DNA from: Rhodospirillales bacterium
GTDB lineage: Bacteria > Pseudomonadota > Alphaproteobacteria > Rhodospirillales > Shumkoniaceae
Direction: 5' to 3'
DNA length: 64,000 nt
Assembly: GCA_014859895.1 (NCBI GenBank)
Contig: JACZKS010000082.1
Span: forward strand, 1-64,000
In this document: positions 35,731-43,981 of the stretch, piece by piece
Position numbering within the stretch: the first letter of the stretch is position 1
Layout: the number at the start of each line of letters is the position of its first letter
Translations under genes and position numbers: made by a program
The notes under the pieces: generated by a model
Seen by the model: only the letters and a program-made list of their open reading frames with translations
Told to the model about the DNA's origin: nothing
The model's database searches: none

Positions 35731-36210
35731 ATGCTGAAGTCGCTCCACATCGACCCGGACAAGTGCACCAGTTGCCTCTTGTGCGAACTCGCCTGCTCGT
35801 TCGAGAACGAGGAGGTTTTCAATCCGGCGAAGTCGCGCATCAAGGTTTTCACATTCCACGACCAGGGACGCTATGTCCCCTACACCTGCACCCAGTGCGC
35901 CGAGGCGTGGTGCATGAGCGCCTGCCCGGTCGACGCCATCTCGGTGGATCGGGCCACCGGCGCCAAGGTGGTGTCCGACGATCTGTGCGTCGGGTGCAAG
36001 GTGTGCACCATCGCCTGCCCGTTCGGCACCGTGAACTACAACCACGACACCGGCAAGGTCATCAAATGCGATCTCTGCGGTGGCGAGCCGGCCTGCGCGG
36101 CGATGTGCCCAACCGGGGCCATTACCTACGTGGACGCCGACTGGACGGGTTACGACAAGATGCGCCGTTGGGCCGGCAAGACCGACGCCGGCCCCCAGGC
36201 CCACGCCTGA
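35731..36210 (+). CDS. Four-cluster ferredoxin subunit of tungsten aldehyde oxidoreductase
   Basis: A 159-residue cytosolic polyferredoxin, the electron-transfer subunit (AorA-like) of an AOR complex. Sixteen cysteines fall in four groups: CTSCLLCELAC, CTQCAEAWCMSACP, CVGCKVCTIACP and CDLCGGEPACAAMCP, enough for four [4Fe-4S] clusters, as in HycB/AorA-type proteins. GGAGAGTTTCG precedes the ATG. It is the first gene of a three-gene operon, with the catalytic subunit 17 bp downstream and an FAD oxidoreductase after that. The same order is known for the AorABC enzyme of Aromatoleum aromaticum, which supports the assignment. Confidence 0.9.
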   Translation: MLKSLHIDPDKCTSCLLCELACSFENEEVFNPAKSRIKVFTFHDQGRYVPYTCTQCAEAWCMSACPVDAISVDRATGAKVVSDDLCVGCKVCTIACPFGTVNYNHDTGKVIKCDLCGGEPACAAMCPTGAITYVDADWTGYDKMRRWAGKTDAGPQAHA

Positions 36211-36227
36211 GATCGGGAGAATGCCTC

Positions 36228-38051
36228 ATGTCCTGGCAAGGAAAAATCCTTAGGGTCGACCTCACCAAGGGAACCTGCACGGCCGAGCCGCTCAATATGG
36301 AGTGGGCCCAGAGGTACCTGGGCCAGCGCGGCCTGGGCAGCAAGTATCTGGCCGAGGAAGTGAGCCCCAAGGTCGACCCCCTAAGTCCCGACAACAAGAT
36401 GATCTTCGCGACCGGCCCCCTGACCGGCACCGCAGTGTCGACCGGTGGACGCTGGTCGGTCGTCACCAAGGGGGCGCTGACCAACGCCATCGCCGATTCC
36501 AATTCGGGCGGCTATTTCGGGGCCGAGCTCAAGATGGCTGGCTGGGACATGATCATCTTCGAGGGTAAGGCGCCCCGGCCGGTCTACCTGCACATCGAGG
36601 ATGATCGGGCCGAACTGTTGGCCGCCGACTATTTGTGGGGCCGCACGGTGTGGGAGGTCGAGCCGGCCATCCGCGAGAAACATGGCGATCCCATGCTGAA
36701 GATCGCTTCGATCGGCCGGGCCGGCGAGTCGGGTGTCATGTACGCCTGCGTGATGAACGACATGGACCGCGCCGCCGGCCGTTCCGGGGTGGGCGCCGTC
36801 ATGGGCTCGAAGAACCTGAAGGCTGTGGCGGTGCGCGGCACCCAGGGCGTGCGCGTGCGCGACCCCAAAGGCTTCATGCAGGCCGTCGCCACGGCGCGGG
36901 CCAAGCTCGACCCATCGCCCGTCCGCAAGTCGTTCACCCGGCACGGCACCATGGCGATGATGGACACCGCCAACCGCCACGGCACGCTGCCCACCCGCAA
37001 CTGCCGCGAGGTGCAGTTCGACGGCGTGGACAAGGTCAACGTCGCCACCATGACGCGGGTACGGCTTTCCGACGGCAAGGCCAACCTCATCGGCAACAAG
37101 GGCTGCTTCGCCTGCTCCATCGCCTGCGGTCGGGTGTCGAAGATCGACCCCAGCCATTTCTCGGTGCAGGGCAAGCCGAAATATCTGGGCGCCCAGGGCG
37201 GACTGGAGTACGAGGCGGCCTTCGCCTTCGGACCGATGGCCGGCGTCGCCGACCTAGAGGCGCTCACCTACGCCAACTATCTCTGCAACGAGGACGGGAT
37301 GGACCCCATCTCGTTCGGTACCACCGTGGCCGCCGCCATGGAGTTGTACGAAACCGGCGCCATCACCGGGAAGGAAACCAGCGGCCTCGCCCTTCCCTTC
37401 GGCTCGGCGGAGGCGCTGGTGGCGCTGGCCGAATTGACCGCCCGCGGCGAGGGCTTTGGCAAGGATATCGGACTGGGCGCCAAGCGGCTCTGCGAGAAGT
37501 ACGGCCATCCCGAGTTCGCCATGGTGGTCAAGGGCCAGGAGTTCCCCGGCTACGACCCGCGCAGCATGCAGGGCATGGGCTTGGCTTACGCCACTTCGAA
37601 CCGCGGCGCCTGTCACATGCGGGCCAAGCCATGGTCGGACGATTTCGCGCGCATCACCCCCGACAATAAGGCCAACGTGGTCAAGGCCAGCCAGGACGAG
37701 GTGGCGGCCATCGATTCGTCCGGCATCTGCTTCTTCGCCACCAACGTGTGGACGCTGGACGATCTTGCCTCGCAACTCGATGCCGCCTGCGAAGGTGGCT
37801 GGACGGCCGAGAAAATGCGCGAGGTGGGCGAGCGGGTATGGACGCTGGAGCGCACCTTCAACCTGAAGGCCGGCTTGACCAAGGCCGACGACACGCTGCC
37901 TGAGCGTTGTCTCAAGGACGCCGCGAAAAGCGGCCCGGCCAAGGGAATGGTGGCCGAACTGGGCAAGATGCTGCCGGAATACTACACGTTGCGGGGATGG
38001 ACGGCAGACGGCGTGCCGACCAACGAAACGCTGCAACGACTGGCGCTCTGA
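36228..38051 (+). CDS. Tungsten-dependent aldehyde:ferredoxin oxidoreductase, catalytic subunit
   Basis: A 607-residue catalytic subunit of the AOR family, oxidising aldehydes to acids (or the reverse) at a tungsten bis-pterin centre. The N-terminal block WQGKILRVDLTKGTCTAE and the FATGPLTGT and GRWSVVTKGALTNAIAD segments are family hallmarks. The [4Fe-4S] ligands are C293, C296 and C300 (CFACSIAC) with C501 in DSSGICFF; the pterin-contact motifs are NEDGMD (354-359) and DSSGIC. The length matches archaeal and bacterial AOR (about 605). The ATG at 36228 has GGGAGA upstream. It sits between the ferredoxin and FAD subunits. W versus Mo is inferred from the family. Confidence 0.93.
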   Translation: MSWQGKILRVDLTKGTCTAEPLNMEWAQRYLGQRGLGSKYLAEEVSPKVDPLSPDNKMIFATGPLTGTAVSTGGRWSVVTKGALTNAIADSNSGGYFGAELKMAGWDMIIFEGKAPRPVYLHIEDDRAELLAADYLWGRTVWEVEPAIREKHGDPMLKIASIGRAGESGVMYACVMNDMDRAAGRSGVGAVMGSKNLKAVAVRGTQGVRVRDPKGFMQAVATARAKLDPSPVRKSFTRHGTMAMMDTANRHGTLPTRNCREVQFDGVDKVNVATMTRVRLSDGKANLIGNKGCFACSIACGRVSKIDPSHFSVQGKPKYLGAQGGLEYEAAFAFGPMAGVADLEALTYANYLCNEDGMDPISFGTTVAAAMELYETGAITGKETSGLALPFGSAEALVALAELTARGEGFGKDIGLGAKRLCEKYGHPEFAMVVKGQEFPGYDPRSMQGMGLAYATSNRGACHMRAKPWSDDFARITPDNKANVVKASQDEVAAIDSSGICFFATNVWTLDDLASQLDAACEGGWTAEKMREVGERVWTLERTFNLKAGLTKADDTLPERCLKDAAKSGPAKGMVAELGKMLPEYYTLRGWTADGVPTNETLQRLAL

Positions 38052-38085
38052 CAGATCCCCCTGCCGGGCGCCGTAGGAGGAACCC

Positions 38086-39315
38086 ATGAAGCACGTCATC
38101 GTCGGCGGCGGGCCGGCAGGGGTCACGGCGGCGGAAACCTTGCGCAAGGTCGAGCCGACGGCCGACATCACGCTCATCGGCGGCGAGGCCGGGCCGCCCT
38201 ATTGCCGCATGGCCATTCCCTACTACCTGGCCGGCAACATCGCCGAACAGGGCACCTATTTCCGCCACGAGGGCGATCACTACGCCCGCCTCGGCATCCG
38301 CTATCTGAACGACCGGGTCGAGGCGATCTCGGCCACCGACGGCCGCATCCGCCTGGCCGGCGGCGTCGACCTCGCCTATGACCGCCTGCTGCTGGCCACC
38401 GGCTCGCGCCCGGCCATGCTGCCGGCGCCGGGCCTCGACACTCCCGGGGTGTATTCCTGCTGGACGCTCGACGATGCCCGGCAGATCGCGGCCAGGGCCA
38501 CGGCTGGGGCCGAGGTGGTGCTGATCGGCGCCGGTTTCGTCGCCTGCATCATCATGCAGGCGCTCGCGCATCGCGGCATGAAGCTGACCGTGGTGGCCGG
38601 CAGTTCCGGGCGCATGGTGCGCAGCATGATGGACGAGACGGCCGGCGATCTGATCATGCGCTGGTGCCGCGAGCACGGGGTTTCCGTCCTCACCGGCCAG
38701 CGGGTAGCCGCCATCGAGGATGGGCCGACCGTTGTCCTGGCCGACGGTCAAGCGTTGAAGGCCAACCTGGTGGTGGTGGCTTCCGGCGTCAGGCCCAATT
38801 CCGAATTCGCCGCCGCCGCCGGGGTCACCGTCGAGGAGGGCATCGTCGTCGACGGATACCTGAAGACCAGCGTCGAGGGCATCTTCGCGGCTGGCGACGT
38901 CGCCCAGGGCCTCGACTTCTCAACCCGTACCCGGTCGGTTCACGCTATTCAGCCGACCGCCACCGAGCACGGCCGCGTCGCCGCGCTGAACATGGCGGGG
39001 CGGTCGGTCGCCTATCGCGGCAGCCTGGGCATGAACGTGCTCGACTCCCTGGGCCTCATCTCCTCGTCGTTCGGCCAGTGGCAGGGTGTCGCGGGCGGCG
39101 AAGCGGCGATCCATCTCGATGCCGCCCGCTACCGCTACATGGACCTCAAGTTCGACGGCGACCGGCTGATCGGTGTCAATTCGGTGGGCCGCACCGAGAA
39201 CCTGGGGGCTCTGCGCGGCCTCATCCAGAAGCGGGTACGCCTGGGGGCGTGGAAGGACCGCCTGATGGCCAATCCCTACCGCTTCATGGAAGCCCTGGTC
39301 GCCGTGACGGCCTGA
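38086..39315 (+). CDS. FAD-dependent NAD(P)H oxidoreductase subunit of the AOR complex
   Basis: A 409-residue flavoprotein of the pyridine nucleotide-disulphide oxidoreductase class (NADH-dependent ferredoxin/rubredoxin-reductase type). FAD-binding motif at the N-terminus: HVIVGGGPAGVTAAETLRK; NAD-binding motif VVLIGAGFVACIIMQALAH; second FAD motif VEGIFAAGDVAQG. There is no CxxC redox pair. By position it corresponds to AorC, which lets the complex use NAD+/NADH instead of only ferredoxin. GTAGGAGGAACCC precedes the ATG, 34 bp after the AOR gene. It converges on the FmdE-like gene ending at 39328 with 12 bp between stops. Confidence 0.88.
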   Translation: MKHVIVGGGPAGVTAAETLRKVEPTADITLIGGEAGPPYCRMAIPYYLAGNIAEQGTYFRHEGDHYARLGIRYLNDRVEAISATDGRIRLAGGVDLAYDRLLLATGSRPAMLPAPGLDTPGVYSCWTLDDARQIAARATAGAEVVLIGAGFVACIIMQALAHRGMKLTVVAGSSGRMVRSMMDETAGDLIMRWCREHGVSVLTGQRVAAIEDGPTVVLADGQALKANLVVVASGVRPNSEFAAAAGVTVEEGIVVDGYLKTSVEGIFAAGDVAQGLDFSTRTRSVHAIQPTATEHGRVAALNMAGRSVAYRGSLGMNVLDSLGLISSSFGQWQGVAGGEAAIHLDAARYRYMDLKFDGDRLIGVNSVGRTENLGALRGLIQKRVRLGAWKDRLMANPYRFMEALVAVTA

Positions 39316-39327
39316 GCCGCCGCCGCC

Positions 39328-39843
39328 TTACAACTCGTCGAAGACCTCCTCGGCCTTCAGGCCCATGAGGGCAGCGGCTAGCGATTCCTTCATTTCCTGG
39401 AAGTGCGCCTTGTCCTCGACCGTCGCCTGGCCGGCCTTGATCTTGCGGCCCATTGCCAGGAAGGCCTCGGGAACCAGCCCGGCCTTGGGAGCCAACGCCA
39501 ACGGGGTTCCGGCGTAGGTGACCCGGAAATAGAACCGACCCGAGGTGCCGGCCAATGCCCGTGGCTCGTCAAAGTTTTCATCGAGCTGGAACCGTCCCTG
39601 GGTGACGGCGCGCGTCACCATCTCGAAGCCGTCGATCACCCCGCTGCCGGGAAAGGCGGTGAAGATCTCGGTCATCTCGCGGCGCGGCGGCGTACGGGGG
39701 GACAGTTTGGCAAAGGCGTACTCCAGCACCTTGAAGGCCAGGGCCACGCCACCGATGTTCATCCGGCCGTGGTATTTCACCATGTCCTCGTACTCGATGA
39801 GCAGCACGTCCTCACGATCCATCACCTTGAGCAGGTTCTTCAT
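39328..39843 (-). CDS. FmdE-like protein, paralogue 2
   Basis: A 171-residue soluble protein. The segment YEDMVKYHGRMNIGGVALAF resembles the H-G-H-x-x-P-G opening of FmdE-type domains (formylmethanofuran dehydrogenase subunit E region), and GSGVIDGFEMVTRAVTQGRF resembles the C-G-V-D-A-I-Q block, but the cysteines are missing. A GRFYFRVTYAG strand and a helical end KESLAAALMGLKAEEVFDEL follow, as in FmdE. It is clearly paralogous to the product of the adjacent gene at 39857. The start at 39843 has GAAAGGAAG upstream and lies 13 bp after the previous stop. It is the last gene of the Fur-box operon with the ABC transporter. The family call is by pattern reading and tentative; no function is assigned. 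Confidence 0.6.
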   Translation of the reverse strand: MKNLLKVMDREDVLLIEYEDMVKYHGRMNIGGVALAFKVLEYAFAKLSPRTPPRREMTEIFTAFPGSGVIDGFEMVTRAVTQGRFQLDENFDEPRALAGTSGRFYFRVTYAGTPLALAPKAGLVPEAFLAMGRKIKAGQATVEDKAHFQEMKESLAAALMGLKAEEVFDEL

Positions 39844-39856
39844 TTGGCGCTTCCTT

Positions 39857-40420
39857 TCATCTTGTGGCCGGGACGCATGCCCCGACATCGGGTTGGTGTT
39901 GGTCACGTTTCCAGACCCAGCGGCTGAACAAGTCGTTGTCGGCCGCCATCAGGATGGTGGCCGCGACGTCCTCCTTCATGGCCAGGTAGGCGGCCTGTTC
40001 GCTTCGCGTGCCGCCGCCTTCCTGGTAAAGGCAGACCAGATGCACGAAGTCGGGCGGGAAGAAGCCCGCCAACGGAAACGCCGAGCAACCGCGTTCGCGA
40101 TAGAACCCCTCGAAATAGAACCGCCCGGACGGGGCCGGAGGCGCCTCGGGCGGGGCGCCATCCGGATCGACCGTAAGCCGCCCGTCCGACTGCGCGCGGG
40201 TCGCCATCTCGAAGCAGTCGATGAGGCCCGGACCGGCAAATCCCAGCCGGAATAGCAAATGCCGGCGTTCCGGCGGCCGGTCGGGTGACAGGGTCGGCAG
40301 CATCCACTTGAGGACCCGATAGGACAGTGCGGCCGCGATGATGTTCTTGCGTCCGGTGTACTTGAGCAGGTCGTCGTGGCCGATGACCAGATCGGCCCCC
40401 TGATGGCAAATGCGCAGCAT
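39857..40420 (-). CDS. FmdE-like protein, paralogue 1
   Basis: A 187-residue protein paralogous to the 39328-39843 product. Shared blocks are D-D-x-x-K-Y-x-G-R-x-N-I, LSPDRPPERR, G-x-I-D-x-F-E-M-x-T-R-A, SGRFYF and a final M-K-E-x-x-A-x-x-L-M helix. The residues expected for metal binding in FmdE domains are largely lost (YTGRKN instead of HGH; PGLIDCFEM instead of CGVDAIQ), although one Cys remains. GAGGAGAG precedes the ATG. It starts 17 bp after the stop of the ABC binding-protein gene, so it is co-transcribed. Function is unknown; by context it may process or bind the imported ligand, or handle a metal. Confidence 0.6.
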   Translation of the reverse strand: MLRICHQGADLVIGHDDLLKYTGRKNIIAAALSYRVLKWMLPTLSPDRPPERRHLLFRLGFAGPGLIDCFEMATRAQSDGRLTVDPDGAPPEAPPAPSGRFYFEGFYRERGCSAFPLAGFFPPDFVHLVCLYQEGGGTRSEQAAYLAMKEDVAATILMAADNDLFSRWVWKRDQHQPDVGACVPATR

Positions 40421-40437
40421 GGCAGCTCTCCTCTGGG

Positions 40438-41985
40438 TCAGTCCTTGCGGACCGACTTGAAGTCGTAGAAGAAGCCCGACGGGTGGATGCGGAAGCCCTT
40501 GACCGCCGTGTTCGTAGCGGCCGCGTAGATCTTGTGGACCAGAGGCACGATCGGCGCGTCCTCGTGGACAAGGGTCAGCGCCTTGGCGTAGGTCGCCTGG
40601 CGTTCCGGTCCGGCGTCCAGACCGCGTCCACGGATCAGCAGGTCATCCAACTGGGCATTGCGATAGCCGTTGTAGTCCAGTCCGCTCGCCGAGTGGAAAT
40701 GCGGCAACAGGTGCAGGTCGGGATGCGCGGTCATCTCGGGGGTCCAGAACACCACGTAGGCGTCATACTGCCCCTTCTGCACCAGGCTCAGCATGCCGGG
40801 CCAGGTGAACATCTTGGTGGAGGTCTGAAGGCCCGCCGCCTTCAGTAGGCCGGACACCGCCTCGGTGATGAGGGGCATCTCGGTGCGTGATGAATAGCTT
40901 AAGATTTCGACCGCAAGGGGCTTGCCGTCCTTCATCCAGGCCCCGCCTTCCTTGCGGAAGCCTGCCGCCGTCAGATCCGATGTCGCGGCCGCGGGATCGA
41001 GCGCATAGGCCGGCAGTTCGCTCGGGACCCAATCGAAACCGGGGGCGAAGAACTGCCAGGCCGGCTTGCCGACGCCGTCCAGCGCATGCTCGACGATGGC
41101 CTTGCGATCGATCATGGCGTTGACCGCGCGGCGTGCCCGGACATCGGCAAAGGGCCGGCCCGCGGCGGTGTTGAGCACCATGTAGTAAAGGCCGGCCGAC
41201 GGCTCGCGGTATACCTGGAACCCGGAGCCGGCGGCCGACAGGCGCTTGACGTCTGCCGGTGGAATGTCGACCGCGAGATCGACCTCGCCCGTTTCCAGCG
41301 ACAGCACGCGGGCGCTGTGGTCGGGCACGTAGCGATAAACCACCCGCTTGAGGCTGGGCGCCTTGCCCCAATAGCCGTCAAAGCGCTCGACCACGGTGCG
41401 GTCCTGCTTGGTGTAGCTGGCGTACCGGAAGGGCCCGGTTCCCACCGGCTTCACGAACTTGCCCTCGGCATCGAAGGCCGAGCGCGCGTAGATGCCGGTG
41501 ATGGCGTCGGTCAGTTGGTTGGGCAGAGCCGCGAACGGCTGCTTGGTGCGGATATTCAAGGTGTCGGGCGCCGTCACCGAAATCTCGGCCAGGTCGAGCA
41601 GGCTGCCGGCATAGGGCAGCAGCGCCGTCACCCGTTCGAGCGAAAACTTGACCGCCTCGGCATCCAGCGGTTGGCCGTCATGGAACGTGACGCCTTGGCG
41701 GAGGGTGAACGTCCATTCGGTGGGGCTTTGGCGTTTCCAGGCGGTGGCCAGGCCGGGAACCAGGTTCATGCCGTAGTCGAGCTTGACCAGGGTATCCAGG
41801 ATCTCGCTTTCGTTGAAGAAGCGGCTGCGCCGCGCCTCCATCGAGAACGGCAAGCATTCCCACATGGTGGCGACGACGAGGGTATCCTTTTCCGGCTTCT
41901 CGATGGCGTGGGCCGGCGGCGATCCCACCGGCAGGGCAGCCAGAGCGGCGGCCATAAGGGCGGCATGAAGGATCTTCTTTGTCAT
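40438..41985 (-). CDS. ABC solute-binding protein, SBP_bac_5 (peptide/nickel/opine) family
   Basis: A 515-residue periplasmic binding protein. The signal peptide is about residues 1-28 (MTKKILHAALMAAALAALPV). FTLRQGVTFHDGQPLDAEAV, VGTGPFRYASYTKQD and ADVRARRAVNAMIDRKAI are family blocks. The ligand could be a peptide, nickel chelate, metallophore or opine. The start at 41985 is chosen for the signal peptide and the upstream GGAG. It is the third gene of the operon (permease, permease, binding protein, two FmdE-like genes). No ATPase gene is present in this cluster, so the ATPase must come from elsewhere, possibly the Dpp-type pair at 27-29 kb. Confidence 0.88.
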   Translation of the reverse strand: MTKKILHAALMAAALAALPVGSPPAHAIEKPEKDTLVVATMWECLPFSMEARRSRFFNESEILDTLVKLDYGMNLVPGLATAWKRQSPTEWTFTLRQGVTFHDGQPLDAEAVKFSLERVTALLPYAGSLLDLAEISVTAPDTLNIRTKQPFAALPNQLTDAITGIYARSAFDAEGKFVKPVGTGPFRYASYTKQDRTVVERFDGYWGKAPSLKRVVYRYVPDHSARVLSLETGEVDLAVDIPPADVKRLSAAGSGFQVYREPSAGLYYMVLNTAAGRPFADVRARRAVNAMIDRKAIVEHALDGVGKPAWQFFAPGFDWVPSELPAYALDPAAATSDLTAAGFRKEGGAWMKDGKPLAVEILSYSSRTEMPLITEAVSGLLKAAGLQTSTKMFTWPGMLSLVQKGQYDAYVVFWTPEMTAHPDLHLLPHFHSASGLDYNGYRNAQLDDLLIRGRGLDAGPERQATYAKALTLVHEDAPIVPLVHKIYAAATNTAVKGFRIHPSGFFYDFKSVRKD

Positions 41986-42044
41986 GCGGTGTCTCCGTGG
42001 TCGATCGTTAAGGAAAGTCGGGATTGCGGCATCGTCCGTGGCCT

Positions 42045-42878
42045 TCATTGCAGCCGATCGCGGAGCGAATCACCCAGCACGTTGAACAGGATGACGACGG
42101 CGACGATGGTCAGGCCGGGAACCAAAATCAGGCGGGGATGGTCGCGCATGAAGGCGCGCCCCTCGGCGATCATCAGGCCCCATTCGGGGGTGCCCGGTTC
42201 GGCGCCAAGGCCGAGGAAGCTCAGCCCCGAGAAGGACAGGATGGCCCACGAGAGCGAGAAGGTCGCCAGCACGGCGATCGGATGGACCATGCTGGGCAGC
42301 AGATGGCGGAACAGGATGCGCAGCGGCGAAATGCCGGCAGCCCGCGCCGCCAGTTCATAGGGCTTGGCCTTTTCGGCGAGCGTCAGGTTGCGCACCACCC
42401 GGGCATACTCCGCCCAATGCACGGCGGCCAGCGCCACTACCGTCGCCCCCATGCCGAGACCGAGCACGGCTGCCAACACCAGGGCTACGGCGATGGCAGG
42501 AAAGACGAAGAATCCCTCCACCACCCGCATGATCAGGCTGTCCGTCAGACCGCCCGCGTAGCCCGACACCAGGCCGATAGCGGTTCCCGTGGCAGCGGCC
42601 AGGGCGACGACGATAAAGGCGGCCAAAGGCGTCACCCGGAAGCCATGGATCAGACGGCTGAACACGCAGCGACCCATGTGGTCGGTACCGAGGGGATGAT
42701 CGAAGCTGGGGCTTTGCAGGCGGTTCACCAGGTCGATCATCGAGGGGTCGTGCGGGGCGACGAACGGCCCGCTCGTCACCAGGAACAGCACCAGCGCCAG
42801 GGCGCCCAACCCCATCGTCCGCTTCCATCCGCAGGCGTCGACGCCGTTCGCGCGGCCGAAGGCGGGGCGGCTAAGCAT
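42045..42878 (-). CDS. ABC transporter permease (DppC/NikC-like)
   Basis: A 277-residue permease with about six helices. HPLGTDHMGRCVFSRLIHG is the DppC/NikC signature, and the EAA loop reads PYELAARAAGISPLRILFRH. The end VILFNVLGDSLRDRLQ is typical. The start at 42878 shares one base with the stop of the DppB-like gene (TGATG), so the two are translationally coupled. The preceding in-frame extension (to 42974) is a shadow of the upstream gene. The second gene of the Fur-box operon. Confidence 0.9.
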   Translation of the reverse strand: MLSRPAFGRANGVDACGWKRTMGLGALALVLFLVTSGPFVAPHDPSMIDLVNRLQSPSFDHPLGTDHMGRCVFSRLIHGFRVTPLAAFIVVALAAATGTAIGLVSGYAGGLTDSLIMRVVEGFFVFPAIAVALVLAAVLGLGMGATVVALAAVHWAEYARVVRNLTLAEKAKPYELAARAAGISPLRILFRHLLPSMVHPIAVLATFSLSWAILSFSGLSFLGLGAEPGTPEWGLMIAEGRAFMRDHPRLILVPGLTIVAVVILFNVLGDSLRDRLQ

Positions 42879-43804
42879 CACAGCGCCCCTCGGATGCGCG
42901 GGTCGATGGCCATGACCAGCAGATCGACGGTCAGATTGACCGCGATGTAGACGGCACCGATCACCAGCACACAAAGCTGAAGTACCGGAAAGTCACGGCT
43001 GAAGATTGACTCGACCAGCAGGCGGCCGATCCCCGGCCACGCGAAGATGGTTTCAACGACCACCACGCCATCGAACATCTTGCCGATTTGCAGGCCAAGC
43101 AGGGTGACGATCGGCACCAGGGCGTTGGGAAGCGCATGGCCAAGCAGAACCCTGATCTCGCCCAGGCCCTTGGAATGGGCCGTGCGGACGAAATCCCTGG
43201 ACAGCACGTCAAGCACGCAGCTGCGAATGAAGCGGGCGGTGATCCCCGCCATCGAGGTACCGATCACCAGGGCCGGCAATACAATATGGGTCCAGTGCCC
43301 ATATCCCGACACCGGCAGCCAGCCGAGAAAGAGCGAGAACACCATGACCATGATGAGCGAGTACCAGAAGTTGGGAATCGCCATGCCCAAGACGGCGAGC
43401 AGCATGGACAGCCGGTCCCACACGGAACCTCGGCGGGCCGCAGCGAAGACGCCGATGGGTACCGCCAGGGCGAGGGAAACGGCGATGCTGGCCGCCGCCA
43501 GGAGCAGCGTGTTTTCCACCCTGAGGCCGATCTCGGCCCACACGCTGTCTCCGGACTGGAACGACACCCCCGGCTCGCCTCGCAGGATGCTGCCCAGCCA
43601 TCGCAGATACTGATGGACGATGGGGTCGTTGAACCCCTCCTCCGCCTTGAAACGGGCAAGGACGTCGCGGGCCGGAAGGTCGCCACCCATGCGCTCAATG
43701 AGCAGAAGCTCGGCGAAATCGCCCGGCATGGCGTGCACCAGCGCGAAGCTGAACATCGACAGCAGAATCAGCAGGGCAAGGGATTGGCCGAGGCGACGCA
43801 GCAT
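42878..43804 (-). CDS. ABC transporter permease (DppB/NikB-like)
   Basis: A 308-residue permease with about six helices, first gene of the five-gene minus operon. The start MLRRLGQSLALLILLSMFSF, the HAMPGDFAELL segment and the EAA loop FVRTAHSKGLGEIRVLLGHALPN are typical of DppB/NikB. A 185-bp leader separates it from a Fur-box promoter at 43982-44010. The leader holds an inverted repeat at 43833-43863. Confidence 0.9.
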   Translation of the reverse strand: MLRRLGQSLALLILLSMFSFALVHAMPGDFAELLLIERMGGDLPARDVLARFKAEEGFNDPIVHQYLRWLGSILRGEPGVSFQSGDSVWAEIGLRVENTLLLAAASIAVSLALAVPIGVFAAARRGSVWDRLSMLLAVLGMAIPNFWYSLIMVMVFSLFLGWLPVSGYGHWTHIVLPALVIGTSMAGITARFIRSCVLDVLSRDFVRTAHSKGLGEIRVLLGHALPNALVPIVTLLGLQIGKMFDGVVVVETIFAWPGIGRLLVESIFSRDFPVLQLCVLVIGAVYIAVNLTVDLLVMAIDPRIRGAL

Positions 43805-43832
43805 GGCTTTCTTCAGGGCGCAGAAAACCCGT

Positions 43833-43863
43833 CGGCAAGAAGGGCATTCCGCCGCTCTTGCCG
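43833..43863 (-). other. Inverted repeat in the operon leader
   Basis: CGGCAAGA (43833-43840) and TCTTGCCG (43856-43863) form an 8-bp perfect stem with a 15-nt loop, about 29 bp before the DppB-like start. It could be a structured 5' leader or an additional operator. Confidence 0.4.
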
Positions 43864-43981
43864 TCGATCCGGGAACTATCCGCGTGCCGTTAAGGGTGAA
43901 TGACGCGCTGTGGAGCGCTACCTAAAAATCCGTCTCCGTCGATATCCACAATGTTTTCGTGAATATCATCGTTGCGACCGA

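Noticed and set aside
34336-36204. 622-residue minus-strand frame antisense to hemA and the ferredoxin gene
   Set aside because: Both plus-strand genes are unmistakable; this is an antisense shadow spanning a terminator.
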